Source: Rotaria sordida (Eukaryota; Rotifera; Eurotatoria; Philodinida; Philodinidae). Taken from it: a DNA stretch of 64,000 nt. The translations under genes were made by a program, and so were the position numbers. Below, piece after piece: positions 49,728-62,451 of this stretch. Each line of letters opens with the position of its first letter. Position 1 is the first letter of the stretch. The notes beneath the pieces are model-generated. The model saw only the letters and a program-made list of their open reading frames with translations. It had not been told where the DNA came from and did no database searches. The DNA lies in the NCBI GenBank assembly GCA_905250125.1, contig CAJNOL010001080.1, positions 1 to 64,000 on the forward strand, written 5' to 3'.

Positions 49728-51680
49728 TTTAAATATAGATACTTTTGTTTTTCTTTTTTTTTTTTTTGAATTTCAATAAAAAGAATATATTGAATAACAA
49801 AAGGAGAAAAGTATGAATTTCATTTTTTTTTTGTCTCTAAATAAATTTAATATTATTTCTAATAATAAAAGACATGACAACATACATTGATATGTTTTTA
49901 TTTATTATTAAAACATTTAAATAACATGTGTACGTGATATTCAACTGAACGACAGTCAATATTATCAAGTTTAAATTTAGATAAGAATTATAGTTAAAAA
50001 TAGAAGCAAATAAATATGTTATTATTTTTTCTAGATTTATTTATCAGAAAGAATCTTCTATAAACATGCATTCCTCTTTTTATTGTCTTGTAGCTGACTA
50101 AAATCAACATTTCTTTTTTGTTTTTTTCGTCAACACATAATTAGTATCAAGGTCACAAGAATCTTTTTTTAGTCAGGTATGCCAAAAAAAACAGCAGGCA
50201 AATACATTAGGTAGGTCATAATAATATTCTAACCATTTATCATAATTAATATCCTATTCTATCATTGTCATTATGTTGAGTTTCCGTTATTGATTTGTTG
50301 TGTCTATTTTCTCTTTCGATCAGCTAATTGACTATGAATCCAATTCTCATTATTTTCTTTGTTGATGTCAACAAATAGTGTGACAGTATAACAGAAGAAT
50401 GTTTGTTTTTCTTTGAGTTAATCACAATGTATTGTGACAAAGTTATATATATATATACTATATCCACAAAATAAAGAGAAAAAAAAAGAAGACGAAGAAA
50501 GAAATGGTTTATGGTAGAAAACAAATATGCAAGCAAGAAATATTCACTATCAACATCAGAAATGTATGAAGAGCTGTTGAAAGACGAACGACAAGGAAAA
50601 AAAAGAGACTAATAAGTGAATTTTCTTCTAACAGAAACAAAGGACAGGCAGAAGGAAACATTCTCTTTTTTGTTTCTTTTATTCTCTCTTGCATTCTAAT
50701 TCTATCAGTAATGCAAACGTGTTCAATTGATTTGTAATATATGATTTATCATTTGTTCTTTCTTTAAAAAAAAACCAATAGTTAGATAATAATTTTTCTT
50801 GTGTCTTTTATTGAACTAAAAACATATGATTTATCATCTATATAATCATTTTAGTTTAATTCATCTCTTTTATTATACATATTCCTTTCTAAAATAATTG
50901 CTGATGTTCTGTTTATGTCTCATTTATAATTTATTGTAATGTTATCAAGTATTTATTCGTAAATATACCGACCTAATAAGATATGAAGAGTACCGAAATA
51001 AATAAAATGAGATCTATTATATATTCGTTCGTTTGTGCACCGCACATACATATATATATTTAGATATATATATATATATATAGAACAAGGCGATGAGTTT
51101 CGATGATGACAATGTGTTATCGATTAAACGATAGAAACATCGGAGAAAAAAAGACGATAGAAAGAAATAGTTGATGCAAAAAAAAGAGAGATTATGGCTC
51201 GACTAGAGTAATATATTAATGGGTGATAGCATCTTATCCAAGGCATTTTGACGTATAAGAACATGACAGAACAAAACAACACAGCAAAACTCAATATAAA
51301 TAAATAGACAGACGACAGGCAAAGAAACAGACCGCTTAGGAGACAAACTACTACATATAGTGTATAGGAAAAAAAAAATATCTGTCTTTTTTTTCTTTTT
51401 CTAAGATGAATACCAGAGTAATATGACAATTAGGGAACTTATGTTAGCCTTGAAAATATTTTCTTTTTTTGTATGATAGACAGTTTATTTTCCGGTGAGA
51501 CTGATTGTCGAAACAATCAAATTGGCGACATAACATAAGTAATATTATCATTTTTCTATTTTTTGCAGTCCTACGTTTGCCTTAAGTCTCTTATGAGAAA
51601 TGCAAGGCCGTTAAGTCTTTTTGTTTCTATATTAGACATAATAGATATAGAGAAAAATAAATAAAAAAAAAATACCAACG
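49728..51680. other. Intergenic / promoter region of the PKA gene
   Basis: No exon seen. TA microsatellites occur near 50447 and 51067. The bases before the ATG at 51681 are an A-rich leader (AAAAAAAAATACCAACG). Confidence 0.5.
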
Positions 51681-53181
<1,501 letters not shown>

Positions 53182-55010
53182 ATAATAACAAGAAACAAAT
53201 TATATTGCTAGTTTTTTTTTTTTTTTTTGTATATTGTCAATGTTGCTATTGCTTCATATTGAAAAACAAAACAATTAGTGAAGAAAAAAAAAAGAAATCA
53301 TTAGTTGTTGCTTTGTGCTTTGCTCAAATCTTATGTGATTGATTTGAAAAATATGTTTTATTTCTTATATTAACAAAAAAAGAACAAAATTTTGTCGTGA
53401 TCAAAGATTTATTTTGATTACCGGTCAAAATTTTTATAAGAAAAAAAAAAAGTTTGTATTTTAATATTTTTATTTTTTCGATCGAGTTCAACTCGTTCGA
53501 GTCTAGAAATTCTTGGTTTTCAGATCTTAACAATTTACAGTAAAAATTTCAGCCTAATCATGAGTTACAATAACATCAACGGTCAAAAAGTAGATCTTCA
53601 TGTAACATGGATTTCTTCTTGAAATCTAATGATATAGATTTTGGATTGGTTTTAAAATGCAGTCAAGATCTACCGGTACAACTCAACATTCTTGTTTTTT
53701 TTTTCAAATAGTCGAAAATAAAATTTCTGGCTTCGCTAAGTTGTTGAATGCAATTTTAAAATCTTTCCGAACTTTGTAAATCGGTCGAGTAATAAAACGG
53801 TATAGAAAACAAATCAGAAAAGAGCATTATTATATTAGACATTGAGGATTATCCAACTGCATTAAAATCGAATTTTTTGACGAAAATCACAATTGCTAAC
53901 TTTATTCTCGCGATTGAATACTAATGCTATCAATTTTTGTTTTAATCCTGCATAATTTGTATAAGTAGGACCATTCAATTCAGAAGGGATCTTAAAATAA
54001 ATAATGATATTTTTTGTTTAGGTTAATAATCTTTTTACATATAGATTGGTTCTATATCTTTATAAGGATTTATCTTAATATTTGAGATATTAAAGAAATG
54101 AAATTTATTTTGTTCCAGTTACTTCACAATGTCAAAGTGTTTGCATTTATGATGTAATGATTGAGTTCTTAGTTTTTTTTTGTTTATTATTGTTAGTATA
54201 TGCAGGTGTAGGCTGTTCGTTTCTTTAGTAGATTATTTTAGTTGGCCACTTCTACAATAATAATATATACAAGTTGATTCATAGATAACTAGACGACAAA
54301 AACACTCAATATCTTCAGTCTGCTGTCATCAATCAGAATAAGTTTTTTTCTTAGTGAGAGAAAATTTGTCAAAGTTTTTATTGGCAAGGAAATCATCAAA
54401 GGGTGTTATTTTGAAATAGCACTATTGACTTCAATAAAGAAACACATTACTGAACGAAAGTATTTCGTTCTATGGTCTCTGCCATTCTTAAAGCTACACA
54501 TCATATGTATTAACTTAGAAATATAGATCAACGAGATAAGGTGAATCTCAATTGTTTAAGTTAAAGAAGAATTATGATATATAATAGCTTGTCTTATTAT
54601 GAGTTCTATAGATCAAGAAGGGAAGAAGATTACAATTTGGTCAACTTATCGTTATGTACAATATTCACAGCTTTTGAATGCTTAGATGAAACTCAATAAA
54701 ATTTATAGTGAAAATAGCCGCATTTGTATTTACCTTGTCATCATCCTTGAGATTGATCTGAATGAAAATAATACAATTTATTTCTTAAAATAGTATATTT
54801 ACTATTGAAGTTATTGTAGATTAAAATAGTTTTTCTAATAAAATAAGATGGATCATATAAGAACTGAAAAAAACAAAATTGTCATGTCTATTTTCTTATT
54901 GGTTAAAACTCATCAGAAAGTAAATATTTAGTTCGAAGTTTCTGTCCAATATCATGTCATGAAAATACTGAAAATAATTTTTTTTTTCGAGAAAACTCAT
55001 CAAAATTTAA
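53182..55010. other. Intergenic, no gene seen
   Basis: AT-rich DNA between the PKA gene and the foldback-bounded block. No exon or clear repeat unit. The right edge ends in TTAA (55007-55010), the presumed target site of the 7.9-kb block. Confidence 0.5.
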
Positions 55011-55674
55011 GAGAGAATTCGTGATACCATCGAGTATCATGTCCATATATGAGGCACTGTGTAAAGAAAAGTTTTCAATTTTTTTCGCTCATTCAGTGGT
55101 TCAATATTCAAAACCACCAACCTCAAAATTTTAGCTCCTAATACTTTTCCTTTGAAAAGTTAGTCAAGACGAACTTTTAGCACTATCATGACTTTAATAG
55201 GAGAAAACACTAAAAAAATGCTCTAATAAAATGATGCCAGATTACGTCTCAACAGATCACCGATATTTTTCACATTATATACCAGAAGATAGAGAATTAA
55301 AAGCTGAACAAAATATGCTATTTGGATATAATATAGCATCTGGTAGGTCAAGTTTTATAAAGCTAATATTAGTCGAAATCGCGTCTTTTTTTAAAGTCTA
55401 AAGCGTCCATGTTAACACAATGCGTCTAATACTGTGTTTCAGAATCAGAGAGCTCCAAGCTGAATTTTATATATGTTAGGCAACTTTTCATGCTGTACAA
55501 AATGGTATAATCGGGTTGAAATGGAGTTTGCATTCTCATAATTTTTGGTGGTATTTCATGGTTTCTCAATAGAAACGAAATATTTGTAGCAGTTTTCATT
55601 TCCGTAACACAATTTTAAAGCAAAATAGATATAGTATTCGGAATCAGCGTCAAAAACTGCGCTGATTCACATAC
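55011..55674. mobile_element. Left inverted arm of the 7.9-kb foldback-bounded block
   Basis: The arm starts GAGAGAATTCGTGATACCAT just after TTAA and follows the arm of the 13393-14848 element along its length: the AATTTTAGCTCCTAATAC segment, the TTTTATAAAGCTAATATTAG segment, and finally the AAAACTGC...GATTCACATA segment. Its outer 460 bp are also matched, inverted, by 62452-62890. Homology stops where the telomere-like repeat begins at about 55675. Confidence 0.8.
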
Positions 55675-55677
55675 AGA

Positions 55678-55835
55678 GTGTGGGTGTGGGTGTGGGTGTG
55701 GGTGTGGGGTGTGGCTTTGGCTTAAAGTATTATCCACACTCACACCCACACCCACATCCACACACCCAAACACGCACACCCACACACCCACACATCCACA
55801 CGCACACCCACACAGCCACCCACACCCTCACCCTC
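55678..55835. repeat. Head-to-head telomere-like array 1
   Basis: G-rich units of the type GTGTGGG run from 55678 to 55715. After a 17-bp spacer, C-rich units of the type CCCACA run from 55733 to 55835. The two can pair as a hairpin. TGTGGG is the reported bdelloid telomere repeat (recalled from the literature). Confidence 0.85.
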
Positions 55836-56621
55836 AAGTTGAAAAGATTTTTTTAAAAACACTTACTGTATGAAAATCATTTCTTCGTCGAATTTTGGCT
55901 ATTTCCGCACATTTTTACGATCAAAGTGCGATGCTGTTGCATAGATATGAAGTCTAGATTATGGTATTTATTCAGCCAAAAGTTGAGGCCATTTCCTAAT
56001 ATTTTTAGTGAATGAGAGTCTTATGTAAGGCCAGATGATGATTGGCTCACCATTCCTCGTCATTACAAGATTTATCGATGATATTTTCAGCGAAGATTGG
56101 GGTACAGTGGGGCCATATATGCTGAAAGTTTCAGCTTGTTCTGCTGAGATTTCACCAAATAATTAGCCTATTCTTTCAGTGATTGCATAATCATTGATTA
56201 TTTAAACCTTGATTTTTATATAAAAATGTGCCCCCTATAATCTTCTGTCGATTGCTGAAAACCGCAGGTCGCTATGACTTTTCGTTCGAAAATTATAAGC
56301 TTTTTTCCAGGTGCCTTCTTTTAAAATTCCAATAGTAGAAAATAATAGTTTTTTTCTGTTTTGATATACTTATAGTATATTTCGCATAATATCATGAGAT
56401 TTATCGATCTCTGTAACAGATACTTCAATTTAATCTTCAAGTTTAAACTAAAATCATTCAAAATTTTCTGTACATTTTTTTATTAAAACAAGATTTCAAT
56501 AACTAAAGGAAATTTTATGTTTTAAAATAAGTCAGTGATCATCATATTTAATATACTTGAATAATAATAATAACATACAATACAATAGTGTTTTGTGTTC
56601 TCAATGATAACTTTCTATTTT

Positions 56622-56800
56622 TGGGGTGTGGGTGTGAGTGTGAGTGTGAGTGTGGGTGTGAGTGTGAGTGTGAGTGTGGGTGTGAGTGTGGGTGTGAGTG
56701 CGAGTGTGAGTATGGGTGTGAGTATGGGTGTGGGTGTGGGGTATGGGTGTGAGGTGTGGGTGTAGGAGTGGGGTGTAGGTGTGGATATGGGTGTGGGTGC
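56622..56800. repeat. Telomere-like G-rich array 2
   Basis: Degenerate GTGTGGGTGTGAG units over about 180 bp on the plus strand. Long His/Thr/Pro open frames on the minus strand are produced by this repeat alone. Confidence 0.85.
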
Positions 56801-56814
56801 TCTCTAAAAAAAAA

Positions 56815-57080
56815 GCTATTCTCGAAAACCGGCCGAAAAAGGTTTCCCAGGACTCGGAAACCCATTTTTTATCTTCAGAAACTTTTTTAAGGGTTTCCGA
56901 ATCTGGGAAACCCATTTTTTGGCTCTTGGAAATCCTTAATAGGTTTCATATAGAGACAAACTCGGAAACCTAAAAGGGTTTCCGAGTCTTCGGAAACCGA
57001 TAACGGTTTCCGAGTTTGTCCCTATATGAAACCTTTTAAGGGTTTCCAAAAGCCAAAAAATGGGTTTCCGAGGTTCGAAG
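56815..57080. repeat. GGTTTCC-word palindromic block
   Basis: The word GGTTTCC or GGAAACC recurs at short intervals in both orientations. A large inverted pair is visible: TTTCATATAGAGACAAACTC (56942-56961) faces GAGTTTGTCCCTATATGAAA (57011-57030), and the outer words AAACCCATTTTTTGGCT face AGCCAAAAAATGGGTTT. It lies between two telomere-like arrays. Confidence 0.75.
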
Positions 57081-57219
57081 GGTGGGTGTGGGTGTGAGTG
57101 TGGGTTTTGCTATGGTATGCCGCTCACCCACAGCCACCAACGCCCACACCCACACCCTACATCCACACCGACACCCACAAACCCACAGCGAAACGCACCG
57201 TACCCCGCACCCACACCCA
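57080..57219. repeat. Head-to-head telomere-like array 3
   Basis: G-rich units (GGGTGTGGGTGTGAGTGTGG) at 57080-57106 face C-rich units (CCCACACCCACACCCTAC and variants) at 57123-57219. Confidence 0.8.
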
Positions 57220-57338
57220 AATTCGCATCTATAGGCCTACAACAATCATATGGATAGTTAAAAACTAATAAGTGCACAAACACAGACTGACGACAGTATA
57301 TAGTGCTCGGTCTATGTCGAAAGTTCACATTTTGTCCG

Positions 57339-58421
57339 TCATGTTTCATGAAATTCAATCGTAACACGATGCTTTTCTGAGAGTTCATATTCCGTGTTTT
57401 TTGTTACTCGCCGACCTGAATAAATCCAAGTTCGATATAGTAGGACTAAACAGACTTGGTCCTCGTCGTGATAATTCAATCGAGATGTGTTGCGAAGCTG
57501 ATTAAGTTCTGGATCGAAAGAAAGTGGAGTTGATGGCTTGTACAATTCGTTTAGGACTTTGGATGGTCCAAGGCTGTCAACGATGTCTTGACTGGTCACA
57601 ATCCACCCACTAGGACCGATGTCGGATAGTACACTGGATTTGGCACTTTCGTGAAACAGGCTTCGAATAAAGTCTGTAGCAATACGTGAACGAGGATACG
57701 ATAGACTATTACGAAGGTTTTGCTCAACGTCAAATGCGTCCCTTTCGTAATCATGATGACTACTGTTTTCCACAACGAAATATCGAATCGTGTCGGGACT
57801 ATCACAGGTGTTATACTTGCCATTGCAGAGATATCGACCTATGTTCGACATAATATCATTGGGACGCAGCCAGATGTTTTTTACAACCCGACTGGCGATT
57901 TCGTGCATGATTCTCAGTCTCGACATATTCATACTTAAGCCTTGAATTACGTACCGGCCATCCCTGTATTTGACATACACGTTTATTCCAGTATTATTGT
58001 CAGATTTTACTTTCAGCTTCAAAGATGTCCTTCCAACTTTGGCAAGCAAAAGTTCATCCTTACCAGACTTGCCAGGCAGTGGAATTATATTGTTGGATCT
58101 ATATGAAATGTCATCGAGGGTAAATCTTCTCTTCGTAACTTGAAACACTTGAAAATATTCCGGATCAAGAACGAGAAAATAAATTAGATGTAGTTCTTTG
58201 GGGAAACCAATGAAGTGTGAAGGTATATCTTCCTCTTCAATACTCGATAAAACAGACTTTTCAATTCGATCCAGTAAAGGCTCAGAGACAGAGTGCATAA
58301 ATTCCATTAACGCCCATCTTTTGTTGTTTCCAACGATGGAATCCCATTTGTCCTGCTTGCTTTTATCAATTTTATCGTCACGAGAGTTCTTCTTCTTAGT
58401 ACTTTGTTGGTTAGCCGACAT
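57339..58421 (-). CDS. Unidentified 360-aa protein, intronless
   Basis: A single uninterrupted minus-strand frame runs from ATG 58421 to the stop at 57339. The frame is open further upstream (to 58589), but MSANQQSTKKKNSRDDKIDK looks like a natural start; the earlier part reads as untranslated sequence. The N-terminus (about 30 residues) is basic and polar. The body is globular with alternating helices and strands (for example KRWALMEFMHSVSEPLLDRI, then LHLIYFLVLDPEYFQVFQVT, and INVYVKYRDGRYVIQG). I see no signal peptide, membrane helix, zinc knuckle or nuclease motif, and I do not recognise the family. It has no intron, unlike nearly all confident genes here, and is less AT-rich: the 60 bases from 57481 are about 47% GC, against about 20% for 60 bases of a STRA6 exon from 43201. 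It sits between telomere-like arrays inside a foldback-bounded block. It may be a mobile-element gene, a transferred gene or a fast-evolving host gene. Confidence 0.6.
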   Translation of the reverse strand: MSANQQSTKKKNSRDDKIDKSKQDKWDSIVGNNKRWALMEFMHSVSEPLLDRIEKSVLSSIEEEDIPSHFIGFPKELHLIYFLVLDPEYFQVFQVTKRRFTLDDISYRSNNIIPLPGKSGKDELLLAKVGRTSLKLKVKSDNNTGINVYVKYRDGRYVIQGLSMNMSRLRIMHEIASRVVKNIWLRPNDIMSNIGRYLCNGKYNTCDSPDTIRYFVVENSSHHDYERDAFDVEQNLRNSLSYPRSRIATDFIRSLFHESAKSSVLSDIGPSGWIVTSQDIVDSLGPSKVLNELYKPSTPLSFDPELNQLRNTSRLNYHDEDQVCLVLLYRTWIYSGRRVTKNTEYELSEKHRVTIEFHET

Positions 58422-59331
58422 TAAGCCGATTTCGAATGAAATTTCTAGAGATAAAAGTTTACAATTCAAACTGTTTTTTTCTTTTCTTAGGAGTGGTAAA
58501 AAAAAAGCACAAAGAGAAAAAAATGGAATGCTTCTTATTGGTTGAAGGGAAATATATGATGCTGCTTCGCGGACGTCATTGCACAACAATTCATTCTCCT
58601 CGATACAGAACGAAGATTGTTATCGAGAAACGTTTACATTACTTTTTCTATTTTTTGTTCTATCAAAGGCAAGCTAAAGATAACGTGCGACTGAACAAGA
58701 CTGAATCCGAATATAAAGCACATTGAATGTCAAAAAAAGAGAAGAAAAAATTATCAAAAATTTCTAACTATCACTGTTGAACAACATTGATTGATAAATA
58801 TATATATCTATTGGTTGCAACGCTCTCTGACCACTTTATTCTTCCAAAGGTACGAAGAAACATTATGTAAAAAATATAAAAAAAACTGCAAATAAGCAAA
58901 AGGAAAAGAAAAAAGAAGAAAAATAAGTGAGTGAAGGAAGAGAAAAGAAATGAAGAGAACAAAAATGTATCTTGAATTGGTAATCTAATCATGGATTCTG
59001 TGACTCAGTAGTGACTATCATTGTGAATGATGTAGGTACTATGTGAAATTTTCAGAGACATTCTTTAGTAGTTGTTCTTCTGTTTTCTCTTTGAATCTTC
59101 TACTCGTCAAACCTCCTCTGCGTTACGTCAACTCTTGTTTAGCTTCCTTTTGCGGTTGTTGACTCTTTTTGTTATGATTTCATTCCTCTTTTCTCCACTT
59201 GTCGCCCTGTCTTTTCTTCTTCGGATCTTTTTTCCTTAATTTCTTTTTCTCTGTTTTCTCTTCCTTTACCCATGGAAAAAAAAGATAAAAAAAAATGGAC
59301 GAGAACGCGTTGTTGAAATAAAAGAACGCGT

Positions 59332-59353
59332 ACGTGTGGGTGGGTGTGGGTGT
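59332..59353. repeat. Short telomere-like G-rich patch
   Basis: About three and a half GTGTGGG-type units, without a C-rich partner nearby. Confidence 0.6.
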
Positions 59354-59560
59354 ATCAAATTGGAACCTAAGTTTTGCACGTTTTCTTGTCTCACCAAAAA
59401 AGTCCCCTGTCAGATCAGGTGATCTATTCAGCATTGAGAAACCAAGTATACTATGTTATAGAGCAAGGTAAGACGCGTCGAATGGTATATAGTAAATCTT
59501 GTTTTCATAAGATTTCGAAGGAACTACAGTCAAATTACTGATAGATGACCAGATATCGAA

Positions 59561-59640
59561 AGGGTGTGGGTGTGGATGAATCTTCGCGAGAAGATTCACA
59601 CCCACACTCACACGAACACCCACATCCACCCACATCCACA
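59561..59640. repeat. Head-to-head telomere-like array 4
   Basis: G-rich AGGGTGTGGGTGTGG at 59561-59575 faces C-rich CACACCCACACTCACAC and following units at 59596-59640. Confidence 0.75.
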
Positions 59641-59899
59641 GCCTTTATTAGCAACTCGACTTTATCGATTAATGTTTATCTCGCATCTTTTTATGTTTCT
59701 AGAAAAATATTCAATTTATACGAAGATCAAATTACTTTTGTAAAACAAATCAAATATACTAGGACATGTTTTCAAACTCTTAATTTCTATCGCAAATAAA
59801 TCCAAAACTTCATATCAATATCAAATGTAGTTCTTATGTTAATGTAATAGTGTGGATGACTTTCATTTATTGCAGCAGATGAATTACTATATGTGTATG

Positions 59900-59979
59900 A
59901 GGGTGTGGGTAATGGTACGTGAGTATGGGTCTTCTCTTGATCCACACCCGCACAATCCACACAGCCACATCCACATCCT
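59900..59979. repeat. Head-to-head telomere-like array 5
   Basis: G-rich GAGGGTGTGGG and a degenerate continuation (59900-59930) face C-rich TCCACACCCGCACAATCC and further units (59941-59979). Confidence 0.65.
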
Positions 59980-60305
59980 TATTACTTGCAACAAACAATA
60001 GATATCTTTATCACTTGCACATGTAAGGTCTGTTTAGTATGAATAAATCCTTCGCTGTCTACCTTTGTTGTACTGATAAACATTAAAAAAATGATTCGTT
60101 TTGTTTGAGATATTTACATAGTTTCTATAGATATACTAATAGGTTAATGATATGACATCGCATAGTTTTTTTTTTCTTAACACGTCGAGAGTGTGTATGA
60201 AAATATTATCTCTGGTATTCATTTTAATGACAAACTTGAAATTTTTATTATAATAAAAAAGAGAAATAGATATTTTATGATCTTTTACAATAAATATATA
60301 ATCAA

Positions 60306-61157
60306 TCAATAGAAAGTTTTGATAATGAATAAAATAATAATCGAAGCAAATTTGATTAATGATGATGATATTGTTTGTTTACTACTACTATTAGAATGTA
60401 AAAATTTATTAAAATCAAATGAAATATCACTTTTTTGACGAATTTGACGACCAGTATCAAGCGTATTGCAACCTTTTGATTGACATGCAATAGACCAACT
60501 CAGAATACGTGTTTGATCGGTCATATTAAAATGAATTTCATTACTTAAATATCCTTCATATGCATCATCAGTAGAGCAAGTTGCACATATTTTATCTATT
60601 TCAGTTTCAGTTTTAACAGTTGTTAAACATTGTTTACATTTACTTGGATCAATATCAGTAGTTGAACTACAACTTTCATCAGTTTGATTCATATAACGAA
60701 AACACTGATTACCATCAAATGGATTTTCTGGATTAAGAAGACCTTCAAGTTCATTAAATTTGCTATTTAATGACAAAGATTCTAATATACGTTTGAATAC
60801 ATTTGCATCATTACATCGATCAGTTGAACAAGAATAATATAAATTATGTTGCCTTTGTTGTATCACTCCGATGCCTGACATCATAGCCGTAACATCAAGC
60901 ATATGTTTTGATGACAATGATCTAGTATTATCGGGTTCCATTTTAATTCCAGTCATATTAGTAGTTAAATACCACCTAGCATCAATAAAACATCCAATAT
61001 GATTGGATGTGACTTGACAATTTTGAATTTCCGATGGGATGGTATCCAATGTAACTATGTAATTGTATGTCGAGGGTACGTTTGAGCAATCATAGCATGA
61101 TATATTACAAGACACTGAATAGATCAGTGAGAATAGAATCGCTGTATGAAATAACAT
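60306..61157 (-). CDS. Ly6/uPAR-like cysteine-rich, probably GPI-anchored protein
   Basis: Single-exon minus-strand frame of 283 aa. Residues 1-17 (MLFHTAILFSLIYSVSC) form a signal peptide. Two cysteine-rich modules follow. The first begins CYDCSNVPS and closes with CSTDRCN. The second begins near NQCFRYMNQTDESC, contains CKQC and CATC, and closes with CQSKGCNTL. The CxxC start and CN end are the mark of three-finger Ly6/uPAR domains, though spacing is irregular. The C-terminus is a Ser-rich stretch and a hydrophobic tail (LIKFASIIILFIIKTFY) with almost no cytosolic residues, which suggests a GPI anchor. It lies inside the foldback-bounded block next to a broken LamG gene. A TATATA at about 61195-61200, some 40 bp above the ATG, could be a promoter element. 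Extracellular role unknown. Confidence 0.72.
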   Translation of the reverse strand: MLFHTAILFSLIYSVSCNISCYDCSNVPSTYNYIVTLDTIPSEIQNCQVTSNHIGCFIDARWYLTTNMTGIKMEPDNTRSLSSKHMLDVTAMMSGIGVIQQRQHNLYYSCSTDRCNDANVFKRILESLSLNSKFNELEGLLNPENPFDGNQCFRYMNQTDESCSSTTDIDPSKCKQCLTTVKTETEIDKICATCSTDDAYEGYLSNEIHFNMTDQTRILSWSIACQSKGCNTLDTGRQIRQKSDISFDFNKFLHSNSSSKQTISSSLIKFASIIILFIIKTFY

Positions 61158-61607
61158 TGTTGTTAGATATTTTTTTTTCGTGAGAATCCTGATCTATATA
61201 AATAAATCAGTTTTCGAACCTTAATTTGTCTGATTGAGACAGGGATGAAAATATATAAATTATTAAACAGGTACCTGTTCGAGAATTGAATCGTGCGTAA
61301 AATAATTCATATGTTGTTTTGATGCAAGTCACAAAGCGAGAGTTAGAGATAACACATGAATGAAATTTAGATTTAAAAAAAAAGATAAGAACAAAACAAA
61401 AAAGGTCATGCTTATAATAATATATTTAGTTTTGACTTACAGACTAAAATCTGCTTTTTTTTAGAGTTTGCTTATATGTTGCTTGAAGACTGATGATGAT
61501 ATCCGTTCTTCATCAGTTAGAAATTATTATTTAATAAATAAAGAGAAAAACAATATGACAAATAAGAATTTCAGTTATGGAAATGTTAGAGTTTTCATCT
61601 ATAGTGC
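61158..61607. other. Spacer, no gene seen
   Basis: AT-rich sequence between the Ly6/uPAR-like gene start and the 3' end of the LamG pseudogene. A short plus-strand frame at 61468-61650 overlaps the pseudogene end and is not called. Confidence 0.45.
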
Positions 61608-62435
61608 ATATAACACACGTATTTTCGATGTAAGAAGTTTACGATTGTAGATGCGTAATTCATCAACACTATCAGCAAATGATCCATTAATGATCGATGT
61701 CGATACACAACTGTTATTAGCCAAGAGTCGATTTGCAATAGTGATATAAACAGGCTGATTGATGAATTAAATTCAAGAACATTGTTCACTCGTTCACTGA
61801 CAACTGTTTGTCCAATTGCAGATCCATGTAATAGATTCGACCCTGGTTCAAATATTAAACTACAATCAAACGAATAATAATCGATAAGACTTGCATGATC
61901 TAAAATTTCTTTTGGTGACGTCGCACGATAAGTTATCGATACATGATCAATATAACCAAAGAAATAGTTATTAAAAACAGATATACCTCCAATTGCAGCA
62001 TTACCGGATTGACCAAAATAGAGATGAAGAGCTATTGGATTCAGAATATTTAAGTTTTCCAATATTCCATTCAAATAAACGAGTTGCTATCAAAAATCAT
62101 AATCATAAACAAAAGCGACATGATACCACCAATTCATAATGAGATTAGTAGTTTCTCTTGCATTATCCTAAAAGAAACCCATGTGTAACATTATATTTTG
62201 TACAATTTCATAATGAAGACAGTGTCCAGCAATAGCATCATTACACTCGCTGAACAGATTCAGAAAAGGATTCATGCCATTCGTAAGATAAAACCACAAT
62301 TCAATCGTAAAATTTCGTCGATAAAAATCAATATGCGGTAATACATAAGACATAAGTGTTATCGGAACCCTGTATAGCTTGATCAATATATCCAGTTACA
62401 AATAATGGATTTCCCATCAATATTCCGTTATATAA
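61608..62435 (-). pseudogene. LamG/concanavalin-like domain gene fragment
   Basis: Minus-strand sequence spells a LamG-like domain in pieces: GNPLFVTGYIDQAIQGSDNT, then FTIELWFYLTNGMNPFLNLF followed by CLHYEIVQNIMLHMGF, then MNWWYHVAFVYDYDF, LVYLNGILENLNILN, GYIDHVSITYRATSPKEILD, YYSFDCSLIFEPGSNLLHGS, and DSVDELRIYNRKLL. In-frame stops follow HMGF and YDYDF, and frame changes occur near 62385 and about 61770, so it cannot encode a continuous protein. The N-terminal end is cut off where a telomere-like repeat begins (62436-62451). Multi-LamG surface proteins are common in rotifers (recalled). Confidence 0.7.
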
Positions 62436-62451
62436 GGGTGTGGGTGTGGGT
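62436..62451. repeat. Telomere-like repeat at the right arm/cargo junction
   Basis: Two and a half GTGTGGG units lie exactly between the end of the LamG fragment and the beginning of the right inverted arm. Orientation is the same as at the left junction. Confidence 0.8.

Larger units (their letters stand above)
58422..60305. other. Cargo spacer with telomere-like patches, no gene seen
   Basis: Upstream of the 360-aa frame. Besides the arrays listed separately (59332, 59561, 59900) it holds TA and GA/CT-rich stretches. Plus-strand frames at 58198-58726 are antisense to the 360-aa gene and its leader. Confidence 0.45.

Noticed and set aside
56548..56915. Minus-strand open frames rich in His/Thr/Pro (about 105 codons each)
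   Set aside because: They are direct translations of the telomere-like G-rich array and shift frame with it; no independent coding evidence.
58198..58726. Plus-strand open frames of 96-115 codons
   Set aside because: Antisense to the 360-aa minus-strand frame and its leader, with no domain or splice context.
55678..59979. CRISPR-like array of short repeats
   Set aside because: Units are degenerate hexamers in tandem without unique spacers, in a eukaryotic context; telomere-like/microsatellite DNA fits.
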